Origin: Gemmatimonadota bacterium
GTDB lineage: Bacteria; Gemmatimonadota; Gemmatimonadetes; Gemmatimonadales; Gemmatimonadaceae
NCBI GenBank assembly: GCA_016719105.1
Contig: JADKAQ010000001.1
Location: forward strand, 744,001 to 808,000
Length of the DNA stretch: 64,000 nucleotides
Reading direction: 5' to 3'
In this document: positions 55,110-62,849 of the stretch, piece after piece
Layout of the letters: each line of letters opens with the position of its first letter
Numbering within the stretch: position 1 is the first letter of the stretch
The notes under the pieces: generated by a model
Databases searched by the model: none
Told to the model about the DNA's origin: nothing
Seen by the model: only the letters and a program-made list of their open reading frames with translations
Position numbers and translations under genes: made by a program

Positions 55110-56410
55110 GTGGCCCCCGCGATGTCGGAGGGAGCGCCCTGACCTTCGAATTGCAGCACGTCGATGAAGTCGTAGGATGGATAGACGGGCATTGGCAATG
55201 CCTCGCGGACGGCGACGAATGTCTGGTCGTCCAGGAAGATCCCGTCTTCGTTGATCGACTCGGCCGGTACGAGCGCCAGGTCGAGGTCGTGCCGGTCGCG
55301 CAGCGCCGTAAGGATGTCGGCCCCCACGAGGAGGCCAGCGGTCGTCGTTGTCGGACCGAACAGCGAGTTGACCGTCGGGAGCATCTCGAAGGTCGCCCCC
55401 GTCGCCTCAGCGAGTCGCGCGAGCAGGGGCGGCATGATCTCGCGCATCGCCAGCCCGGTCACGATGCCGATACGCTTCCCGTCGAGCCTCGGGAGCGCCG
55501 CGAGACCGTCCGCGACGCGGGAACGCAGGGCCGTCACCGAACCGACACCGTTCTCGATCTGCGGAAAGTCGCCGTAGTGGGCGGCATCCGGGAGTTCACG
55601 TCCGGCCAGCAAGTACAGCTCGTCGGAACCATAGACCCAGTTCGCGCCGCGCGCCTCGCGCGCCCGGGCAGCCCATCGCTCCACGGTCTCGAGCAGGCGC
55701 AGCGCGTTCTCGCGACTCATCGACTCGCCGGAATACAGATGCGAGAACTGCGTCAGGCCGACAGGAACCAGGGCCACCGAAAGACAGGCGTCGCCAAAGG
55801 CCCACAGGTCCGCCAGCGATTCTTCCAGCACTGCGCCGTCATTGAGCCCCGGCACGACGACCATCTGGCCGTGGAACTGGATCCCGCCCTCGACCAACCG
55901 CGTGAGCTGCGCGAGGATGTTGGGAACGCGTGGGTTGTTGAGGAGCTTCTTGCGCGCCTCCCACGGCGTCGCATGCACGGACACATAGAGCGGCGAGAGC
56001 CGATACTCGATGATCCGCTGGAAGTCGCGCTCCTTGAGGTTCGAAAGCGTCGCGAAGTTGCCGTATGCGAACGAGAGACGGTAATCGTCGTCGCGGATGT
56101 ACAGCGGCTTTCGCAGCCCCTTGGGGAGCCCTTCGATGAAGCAGAACTCGCACCGGTTGGCGCAACGGCGCACCGTGGGCGGTTCGAGTTCGACGCCGAG
56201 CGCTTCGCCTTCGGGGCGCTCGATCTCGTACACGATCTCCTCGCCCGACGGGAGCCGCACCGCGATCTCCAACTCGTCGTCCGCCGTCATGAACTCCCAA
56301 TCGAGAAAGTCCTCGATCTCGCGCCCGTTCACGGAGACGATCTCCGTGCCGGCCACGATCTCGAGTTCCTGGGCGATGCTGTCGGGAGCCACGCGTGCGA
56401 CGCGAACCAT
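55106..56410 (-). CDS. DUF512 radical SAM protein with PDZ domain
   Basis: A 434-aa protein. The N-terminal PDZ-like domain (about residues 1-65) has VARVAPDSIAQELEIVAGTEIVSVNG. The radical SAM centre is CANRCEFCFIEGLPKGLRKPLYIRDDDYRLSF, with cysteine spacing CX3CX2C. The C-terminal DUF512 region contains VTALRSRVADGL and TGLAMREI. The family is often found next to der, as here; its reaction is unknown. The ATG at 56410 is chosen over the in-frame extension to 56605, which runs through a hairpin and lacks family sequence. Confidence 0.88.
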   Translation of the reverse strand: MVRVARVAPDSIAQELEIVAGTEIVSVNGREIEDFLDWEFMTADDELEIAVRLPSGEEIVYEIERPEGEALGVELEPPTVRRCANRCEFCFIEGLPKGLRKPLYIRDDDYRLSFAYGNFATLSNLKERDFQRIIEYRLSPLYVSVHATPWEARKKLLNNPRVPNILAQLTRLVEGGIQFHGQMVVVPGLNDGAVLEESLADLWAFGDACLSVALVPVGLTQFSHLYSGESMSRENALRLLETVERWAARAREARGANWVYGSDELYLLAGRELPDAAHYGDFPQIENGVGSVTALRSRVADGLAALPRLDGKRIGIVTGLAMREIMPPLLARLAEATGATFEMLPTVNSLFGPTTTTAGLLVGADILTALRDRHDLDLALVPAESINEDGIFLDDQTFVAVREALPMPVYPSYDFIDVLQFEGQGAPSDIAGAT

Positions 56411-56493
56411 GCCTGACGACGGAGCCTGACGAAGAGCGGGTGGAGAGACGAACGGGGGAAGCGCGCGCGGGCGCGATCTTCCCCCGAAAAGCA

Positions 56494-56517
56494 AGGTCCG
56501 ACCCTCGGGCCGGACCT
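56494..56517 (-). terminator. hairpin in the DUF512 leader (possible attenuator)
   Basis: A 7-bp stem AGGTCCG/CGGACCT with a 10-base loop. On the - strand it is followed by TGCTTTTCGG, a short T-tract, which makes it a possible intrinsic terminator 84 bases before the DUF512 start. Confidence 0.55.
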
Positions 56518-56617
56518 CAAGGAACTTAGCAGTTCGTCTGGCCGATATCAATGCAGCACATACACTTTCACGCCTGAGCCTCGCCGACAATCGAAGCTCC
56601 CGCATCGCAGAAACAGA

Positions 56618-56648
56618 GCGGCGGCGGCCCCCACCGGGGTGCCGCCGC
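56618..56648 (-). terminator. terminator of the TPR gene
   Basis: An 8-bp stem GCGGCGGC/GCCGCCGC with an inner CCCC/GGGG stem. On the - strand a T-rich TCTGTTTCTG follows. It lies 58 bases after the TPR gene stop. Confidence 0.75.
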
Positions 56649-56706
56649 CACCTGCAAATCCGTCACGCGAGCACGTCGTCGACCCGGCTGCGGGCCGCGT
56701 GTCGCA

Positions 56707-58302
56707 TCAGCTACCGAATGGCGCGTAGCGGTAGGCGACCACCCCCGCCCCTTCGACCTCCACGCGGAACGCCTTCGATTTCTTCCCCGCGACCGCACCC
56801 ACCGCCGCCTCCTTGGCAGTGACGACATTCCCCGCCGCATCGAGGAACTCGAACTTCACGGTGTAGCTCTTCTCGGCGTCGGTGAGGTTCTCGATCGAAC
56901 CGCCGAGGGTGTGCTTGTTCCCGTCGTGCGACCAGAGGTTGACCGTGAGCTTGACCGGGGCCTCGGTGAAGCGCTTGAAGTACTTCATGAGCGAGTCGTT
57001 CGCCGCCTTGTACTGGTTCTCCAGTTCCGTGGCCGCCTGACGATCGGCCGCCGTCGCCGGGGTCTTCTTGGCCTTGGCCGCGGCGTTGAAATCGGTCGTC
57101 TTCTTCTTGACCACCGACGCCTGGTTCTGGAAGTAGAGCGCCCAGAGCTGGTAGTTCTCGGGGTTCTCCGGGTCCACGACGAGGAGGCGGCTCAGGATGG
57201 CCGGTACCTCGTTCCACTTCTCGAGCTTCTGCAGCGTCACCGAGAGGTTGAACAGGCCGTCGCGCGAGGCGACGTTCTTCTTGAGCCCGGCGCCGAAGAG
57301 TGCGGCCGCATCGGCCGCGCGATCGGCTCGAGCGGCGTTCACGCCGGCTTCGAAGAGCGCGCCGTCGGAGAACTTGTCGGGGTTGGCGACCATGTCGCCA
57401 AAGACCTTGTCGGCCGCCGCGGTGTTACCGGACGCGATCTGCGCGCGCGCCAGCGCCCCCTGCGCCTTCGGGTCCCCGGGGAACTCGACCAGGAAGGCCT
57501 CGAGGTACGTCGTGGCGTCGGTGAACTTCGCCTTCTTGGCGTCGCCGTCGAGGGTCTCGGCCTGCGCCATCACGAGCTGCGCGACGTTCATCATGACGTT
57601 CTTGCGCTCGTCGACCTGCGAGGTGTCGCCCTTCATGAGCTCGGCCATCTTCTTGAACGACCCGACGGCGGCGTCGATGGAGTCCTTGGACTGCTGGACG
57701 TTGCCGAGGATGTTGTAGCCGATGTAGGCCAGCTTGTAGCCGTCGTAGACCGACAGGCCGCGCTTCACGAGGGCGCCGGCCGAGTCCATCTGCTGCTGGT
57801 TGTACAGGTTGACCGCGGCGTTCACGAGCGGGGCGTACAGGCGGCGGCGCCATTCCTCGGTGTCGTCCTTGCAGGCTGCGTTCGAGGCCTCGACCGTGTC
57901 GAACGCCTCGTCGGCGGCGGCCACGAGGTCGAGGGTGCCCTCCGGTTCGGTGGTGAAGCCAAGGGCCGAACGCTTCACGAAAAGCGAGCTGTCGCGTCCC
58001 TGGCTCATCGCCAGCTCGGCGTACAGCCCATACGCGCGCCCCAGGACGAAGGCGCGACCGACCGCGTTGGCGGCGACGATCTTCTCCTGGTCCTTCGTGA
58101 GCAGCGCCACCGCCTGGCCGACGCTCTTGAGCTTGTCCTCAGGCTTGCCGATCGGCAGCGCCGCCTTGGCAAGCGCGTTGGCGGCATCCTTCACTTGGTT
58201 CGGCTTCTTCTCGTCGACTTCGCACTTGGCCTGCGCCATGGCAGGAACCGGGTGCAGCGCGAGGGCGAGTGAGACAGCAACCGAGAAGCGAGACAGGGTC
58301 AT
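56707..58302 (-). CDS. exported TPR-repeat protein
   Basis: A 531-aa protein with a signal peptide (MTLSRFSVAVSLALALHPVPAMAQA, cleavage near residue 25). Residues 60-430 show helical repeats typical of tetratricopeptides (AYIGYNILGNVQQSKDSIDAAVGSFKKM, TTYLEAFLVEFPGDPKAQGALARAQIASGNTAAADKVF, YQLWALYFQNQ). The last 110 residues form a beta-rich domain (VKLTVNLWSHDGNKHTLGGSIEN). The ATG at 58302 has AGGAGAG upstream. I know no defined function; a periplasmic or outer-membrane scaffold is likely. Confidence 0.8.
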   Translation of the reverse strand: MTLSRFSVAVSLALALHPVPAMAQAKCEVDEKKPNQVKDAANALAKAALPIGKPEDKLKSVGQAVALLTKDQEKIVAANAVGRAFVLGRAYGLYAELAMSQGRDSSLFVKRSALGFTTEPEGTLDLVAAADEAFDTVEASNAACKDDTEEWRRRLYAPLVNAAVNLYNQQQMDSAGALVKRGLSVYDGYKLAYIGYNILGNVQQSKDSIDAAVGSFKKMAELMKGDTSQVDERKNVMMNVAQLVMAQAETLDGDAKKAKFTDATTYLEAFLVEFPGDPKAQGALARAQIASGNTAAADKVFGDMVANPDKFSDGALFEAGVNAARADRAADAAALFGAGLKKNVASRDGLFNLSVTLQKLEKWNEVPAILSRLLVVDPENPENYQLWALYFQNQASVVKKKTTDFNAAAKAKKTPATAADRQAATELENQYKAANDSLMKYFKRFTEAPVKLTVNLWSHDGNKHTLGGSIENLTDAEKSYTVKFEFLDAAGNVVTAKEAAVGAVAGKKSKAFRVEVEGAGVVAYRYAPFGS

Positions 58303-58361
58303 TCTTTCTCTCCTTGCATGGTGAGGCGCGGCAGGCGCGCCGGCGTGAATCCTACCCATTC

Positions 58362-59537
58362 TCAGCGGTCGCGTTCCGCCGCGGCGAGCGCGAGCGACGA
58401 GACGTCGCCCAGTGCCCGCCCCGTGGCGTCGGCCACCGCGCGTACGTCGTCGAACTCCGGCTTGGATCGCTGGGTCCCGTTAGGCAGGGTTGCCACCTTG
58501 ATCCGCACGGTATGCCCCAGCACCTCGACCACCCGCGTCGCGCGCGGCAGCACGCGCCGTTCCACCATCGAGCGCCGCACGCCTAACGTCGACGTGTGGA
58601 GGAAGAGCAGGTCCTCGAGGCGCGGGGCGTCGCCCTCCCCTGCGAGGACCTCGAGCCGTTGTCCCGCGCGTCCCTTCTTCATGAGCGTCCCCGTGACCAC
58701 CACGTCGAGCGCCCCGCCTTCCCGCAGCATGTCCGCGCACGCCGCCACGTGCTCCGGCGACATGTCGTCGATGTCGGTCGCGAGGAGGACGAGCCGTTCC
58801 GTCCGGCCGTCCGCCAGCGTCGCATCGTCCGCCAAGGTCACGCGCAACGCATTCACGCGCCCCAGCAGGTCCTTCGTCCCGGCGCCATAGCCGCTGCACC
58901 GCGGGATGTAGCGCACGGGCGGCCGCCCGGACGAGAGGACCTTCACCAGCACGGCCCCCGTCGGCGTGACCAGCTCTCCGGCCCCGTCCGGCCCCGGGCG
59001 CACCGTGTGCCCCTCGAGCAGGCGCAGCGTGGCAGGGGCCGGCACGGGGAGCACACCATGCGCAGCCTTCACAAAGCCGTCTCCGAGCGAAATCGTCCCA
59101 CAACAAACGCGGGAGACCCCCAGTTCGCTCAAGCCCCAGATCGCGCCGATCACGTCGAGGATCGCGTCGACGGCCCCCACCTCGTGCAAGTGGACCTCGT
59201 CCATCGCCACGCCGTGAATCCGCCCCTCCTCCGAGGCGAGGGCGGTGAACGCCTGGTCGGCGAGGGCGCGCACGCTCGGCGGGACCGGTGCCGCGGCCAG
59301 CAGGGCACGCACCTCACCGATGTGTCGGCCGTGTGGTTGCTCGGGGATGTCGAAATCGACCTTCTTGCAGGCGATCATGCCGCGCTGCACATCGGCGATG
59401 CGCACCCCGACCCCATCGAGGCCGAGCCGATCGGGGAGCGCACGAAGCCACGCCGGGTCGAGCCCGACGTGGACGAGTGCCCCCAGCATCATGTCGCCAG
59501 CGATGCCGCTGAACGGTTCGAGAATCGCGATCGTCAC
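58362..59537 (-). CDS. larC: LarC, nickel-pincer cofactor biosynthesis protein
   Basis: A 391-aa protein that inserts nickel into the pincer nucleotide used by lactate racemase and relatives. FSGIAGDMMLGALVHVGLD is the family start; VHLHEVGAVDAILDVIGA is the histidine-rich metal region, and VTPTGAVLVKVL follows. The start is probably the GTG at 59537; a GTG at 59552 adds five residues. In Lactobacillus the gene is split by a programmed frameshift; here it is one frame. No larB, larE or larA is in the window. A TTA codon is in GTTAGGC at 58582-58588. Confidence 0.88.
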   Translation of the reverse strand: MTIAILEPFSGIAGDMMLGALVHVGLDPAWLRALPDRLGLDGVGVRIADVQRGMIACKKVDFDIPEQPHGRHIGEVRALLAAAPVPPSVRALADQAFTALASEEGRIHGVAMDEVHLHEVGAVDAILDVIGAIWGLSELGVSRVCCGTISLGDGFVKAAHGVLPVPAPATLRLLEGHTVRPGPDGAGELVTPTGAVLVKVLSSGRPPVRYIPRCSGYGAGTKDLLGRVNALRVTLADDATLADGRTERLVLLATDIDDMSPEHVAACADMLREGGALDVVVTGTLMKKGRAGQRLEVLAGEGDAPRLEDLLFLHTSTLGVRRSMVERRVLPRATRVVEVLGHTVRIKVATLPNGTQRSKPEFDDVRAVADATGRALGDVSSLALAAAERDR

Positions 59538-59564
59538 GGCGAAAAAATACACTCCCGGCGGTCG

Positions 59565-60710
59565 CTACGCCCGGTAGCTCGCCCCGCTCCCGGTGTTGTA
59601 GACGACCACTTCGCTGTCGGCGGACAGGCGCCCGAGGCGCACGAGCTTGGCCGTCACGAAGAGGGCGGCCCCACCCTCGGGCGCGGCATCGATGCCGGTG
59701 GTGTGCGCGAGGCGTGCGGTGAAGTCGCGAATCTCGTCTTCTGTGGCGCTCTCGGCGTCGCCGCCGCTCTCGCGTAGCGTCTTGAGGACGAGTCGGTCGC
59801 CCAGCGGCCCCGGCACGCGAAGCCCGCTGGCGTAGGTCCACGGATTCTCCCAGGGAGTGGCGCGATCGGCCCCCTCGGTCAGCGCCCGGACCAGCGGCGC
59901 GCACCCGGCGGCCTGCGCCACGATCATCTGCGGCAGGCGCGCGTTGGAGTCGAGCCACCCCCAGCGCCGCATCTCGTGGAAGGCCTTCCACATCCCGATG
60001 ACGCCTTCCCCCCCGCCGGTCGGATAGACAATGGCGTCGGGAAGTCGCCACCCCAACTGTTCGGCCAGTTCCAACCCGAGGGTCTTGTTCCCCTCCGCCC
60101 GATAGGGCTCGCGAAGCGTCGCCACGTTGAAGAAGCCGGTCTCCTTGGCGTACTCCACGCTCAACCGGCCGCAGTCGCCGATGTGCCCGTCGATGGTGAC
60201 CAGGTCGACGCCCATGGCCCGGATGATGTCCAGGATGGGGCGCGGGGTGGTGGCCGGCGCGTAGATGCGTGCCTGCATCCCGGCCGCGGCCGCGTAGGCC
60301 GCGAGCGCCGCCCCCGCGTTCCCCGCGGTCGGCACCACGAGCCCGGGGACGCCGCGCGCCTTGGCCCGCGTGACGGCCGCGCTGAGCCCGCGCGCCTTGA
60401 ACGACGCCGTGGGATTCACCCCCTCGTCCTTGATCCAGAGGCGTCGCACCCCGATGAGGCGGGCGAGGGCTGGAAACTCGGTGAGCGGCGTGAGCCCCTC
60501 GCCTAACGATACCGGCGTCTCGCCGTCGACGAGCGGGAGCGCCGGGGCGTAGCGCCACATGTCCCAGCGCGGCAGGAGCGCGTCACGCGACGGCGCCGCG
60601 CCATCGAAGATGGCGAGGAAGGGCTGGCCGCACGATGGGCAGAGCCCCACCGGGGCGTGCTGCGACTCGGGGTGGCCGCAGGCGGAACAGGCGAGAGTCC
60701 AGTTTGGCAT
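59565..60710 (-). CDS. thrC: threonine synthase
   Basis: A 381-aa PLP enzyme converting O-phosphohomoserine to threonine. An N-terminal zinc-ribbon segment (CSACGHPESQHAPVGLCPSCG, shortened here to its key Cys pairs) precedes the fold. The PLP lysine is in NPTASFKARG. PTAGNAGAALAAYAAAAG holds the phosphate loop and YPTGGGEGVIGMWKAF the PLP phosphate contacts. ATG at 60710 is chosen; the basic, Arg/Pro-rich extension upstream is not coding. The related 2-aminoacrylate enzymes cannot be excluded, but length and motif favour ThrC. Confidence 0.9.
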   Translation of the reverse strand: MPNWTLACSACGHPESQHAPVGLCPSCGQPFLAIFDGAAPSRDALLPRWDMWRYAPALPLVDGETPVSLGEGLTPLTEFPALARLIGVRRLWIKDEGVNPTASFKARGLSAAVTRAKARGVPGLVVPTAGNAGAALAAYAAAAGMQARIYAPATTPRPILDIIRAMGVDLVTIDGHIGDCGRLSVEYAKETGFFNVATLREPYRAEGNKTLGLELAEQLGWRLPDAIVYPTGGGEGVIGMWKAFHEMRRWGWLDSNARLPQMIVAQAAGCAPLVRALTEGADRATPWENPWTYASGLRVPGPLGDRLVLKTLRESGGDAESATEDEIRDFTARLAHTTGIDAAPEGGAALFVTAKLVRLGRLSADSEVVVYNTGSGASYRA

Positions 60711-60792
60711 CGTGCGGGAGGTGGAGTGCGGGGAACGAGAGGAGGTGGGCAGCGGCGCCGGAACGGGAGGCGTGGGGAGCGGGAACCGTTGT

Positions 60793-62820
60793 TCAGGACG
60801 AGGGTGCGGACGTCGATGACGGCGGGACGACGTCCGGCGGCGGCAACGCGGGGAGGAGCGGTCCAGGCTGCGCCTCGTCGGCGACGTCGTCACGCGCGGC
60901 ACCGAATCGGGCCTCGACGTCGGGGACCGTGGGGGTATTGCCCGCTTCCTCGGGCGTGTGACGGTCGACTTCGGCGATCGGCGCGGCCAACGCGTCCCCG
61001 GCCGGTGTCTCCGTCGGGTGCAACGCCTGCAGGAGGCGCGCCGCCGACACGTGCGAGAATCCGGGCACCGCGGCGATCTGCTCGGCGCTCGCTTCCTTCA
61101 CGCCTTGCAGCGAGCCGAAGACCTTGAGGAGCGCGCGTCGCTTGCTGGGGCCGATGCCCGGAATGCGCAGCAACTCGGAGGTGAGCGTGCGCGCCGAGCG
61201 CCGCGCCCGGTTGAAGGTCACCGCGAAGCGATGGGCCTCGTCGCGCGCCTGCTGCAACGTGCGCAACGCCGGCGAGCGCCTCGACAGCCGCACCGACTCG
61301 CGACGTCCCAGCACGAAGATCTCCTCCTCCTTCTTCGCCAGCGAGATCAGCGGGACCTCGCCGAGCCCAAGCACCGACAGCGCCTCGTGTGCCGCATGCA
61401 GCTGTCCCTTGCCGCCGTCGATGCAGATGAGGTCGGGAAGCCCCTTCTGCTCCTCGAGGCGCCGGCCGAAGTACCGCCCGACGACCTCGCGCATCGAGGC
61501 AAAGTCGTCGGTCCCCTCCACCGTCTTCACCTTGAACTTCCGGTACTCGGCGCGCTTCGGGCGCCCGTTCTCGAACCAGACGCACGAGCCGACGGTGTCG
61601 GTCCCCTGCGCCGTGGAGATGTCGAAGCAGACGAAGCTGCGCGGGAGCTTCTGCAATCCCAGCTCGCGCTGCAAGTCGTACACCGGGCTGGCGGCGCGCT
61701 CCTCGGCCTCGAGCGAGGCGAGCTTGAACTCCTCCAGCAGGTGGCGCGCATTCTGGTCCGCCAGCTGCACCAACTCGCGACGCGGACCACGCTGCGGCAC
61801 GACGACACGCGTATGCGGGAGCGATTCCTCGAGCAGCACCCGATCCTCGAAGTCCATGGGCACGAGAAGCTCGTCGGCGCGCTCGTTCGACGACACGTAG
61901 GTGCGTGCCAGGTACGCCGACAGGATGGTCGCGTCGTCCTCGCCCTCGAGGTTCTCGAGGAAACGCTGGTCGCGCGCGAGGAGCTTCCCGCCTCGCACGC
62001 GCAGGATCGTCACGCAGGCGTCGTCACCGTCGCGCGCGTATCCCACCACGTCGCGGTCGCCTCCTTCGACCTGCACGACCACGGTAGGCTCCTCGAGCGT
62101 CTCGAGCTTCACGAGGGCATCCCGCAGTTCGGCCGCCTGCTCGAAGTTGAGCGCGGCCGACGCCTCCTGCATGCGCTCGCGCACGCGCTTCATCACCTCG
62201 GCCGTCCGCCCATCGAGGAAGAGGACCACCTCGTCGATCATCGCGCGGTAGTCGGCTTCGCTCTGGTAGCGTACGCACGGCGCCTTGCACTTGCCGATGT
62301 GGTAGTCGAGGCACGGTCGGTCGGGCACCTCGTCCAGCAGCGCATAGTGACACGATCGCACCGTGAAGATGCGCTTGACCACGTTCAGCGCCCGGCGCAT
62401 CGCGCCAACATCCGTGTAGGGGCCGAAATAGCGTCCGCCGTCGCTCACCAGGCGCCGCGTGACGTACACGCGAGGAAACGACTCCTGCAGCGTGACCTTG
62501 ATGTAGGGGTACGACTTGTCGTCGCGCAGCGCGATGTTGAAACGCGGGCGATACTCCTTGATCAGGTTTGCCTCGAGGACCAGCGCATGCGCCTCCGACG
62601 GCACGACGATCGTATCGAGCGTCGCGATGAGCCGCACGAGATGTTGTGTCTTGACCGAGGCGTAGTGATCGCTCGTGAAGTAGCTGCGCACGCGCGAGCG
62701 CAGCCGCTTCGCCTTTCCCACGTACAGCACCGTCCCCTCGGCGTCCTTCCAGAGGTACACCCCCGGCGACTCGGGGAGATGCGGCAGCTTGGCGGCAACG
62801 GCCGCGGGCGTCTCGAGCAT
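60793..62820 (-). CDS. uvrC: excinuclease ABC subunit C
   Basis: A 675-aa nuclease for nucleotide excision repair. The GIY-YIG domain (about residues 15-95) has SPGVYLWKDAEGTVLYVGKAKRLRSR; a cysteine cluster (CHYALLDEVPDRPCLDYHIGKCKAPC) follows; a UVR segment lies near 205-240, and the second nuclease domain has FVCFDISTAQGTDTVGSCVWF and DLICIDGGKGQLHAA. Helix-hairpin-helix motifs (IPGIGPSKRRALL) come near the end. The last 60 residues form a low-complexity Pro/Ser/Ala tail. The gene is 29 bases from murJ. Confidence 0.97.
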   Translation of the reverse strand: MLETPAAVAAKLPHLPESPGVYLWKDAEGTVLYVGKAKRLRSRVRSYFTSDHYASVKTQHLVRLIATLDTIVVPSEAHALVLEANLIKEYRPRFNIALRDDKSYPYIKVTLQESFPRVYVTRRLVSDGGRYFGPYTDVGAMRRALNVVKRIFTVRSCHYALLDEVPDRPCLDYHIGKCKAPCVRYQSEADYRAMIDEVVLFLDGRTAEVMKRVRERMQEASAALNFEQAAELRDALVKLETLEEPTVVVQVEGGDRDVVGYARDGDDACVTILRVRGGKLLARDQRFLENLEGEDDATILSAYLARTYVSSNERADELLVPMDFEDRVLLEESLPHTRVVVPQRGPRRELVQLADQNARHLLEEFKLASLEAEERAASPVYDLQRELGLQKLPRSFVCFDISTAQGTDTVGSCVWFENGRPKRAEYRKFKVKTVEGTDDFASMREVVGRYFGRRLEEQKGLPDLICIDGGKGQLHAAHEALSVLGLGEVPLISLAKKEEEIFVLGRRESVRLSRRSPALRTLQQARDEAHRFAVTFNRARRSARTLTSELLRIPGIGPSKRRALLKVFGSLQGVKEASAEQIAAVPGFSHVSAARLLQALHPTETPAGDALAAPIAEVDRHTPEEAGNTPTVPDVEARFGAARDDVADEAQPGPLLPALPPPDVVPPSSTSAPSS

Positions 62821-62849
62821 GGAAGAAAGCTACTCGCGACGGGCGCGCA

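Larger units (their letters stand above)
56411..56706 (-). other. leader region with two hairpins
   Basis: This 296-base space upstream of DUF512 and downstream of the TPR gene holds two hairpins (56494-56517 and 56618-56648), described separately. The stretch between them (56518-56617) is more AT-rich than its surroundings and is the most likely promoter area for the DUF512-der-plsY-gpsA-merR operon, though I could not fix -10 and -35 boxes. Confidence 0.5.

Noticed and set aside
56411..56605. An N-terminal extension of the DUF512 protein to 56605
   Set aside because: The extra residues are encoded partly by a terminator-like hairpin, have no family similarity, and the ATG at 56410 gives the normal PDZ start.
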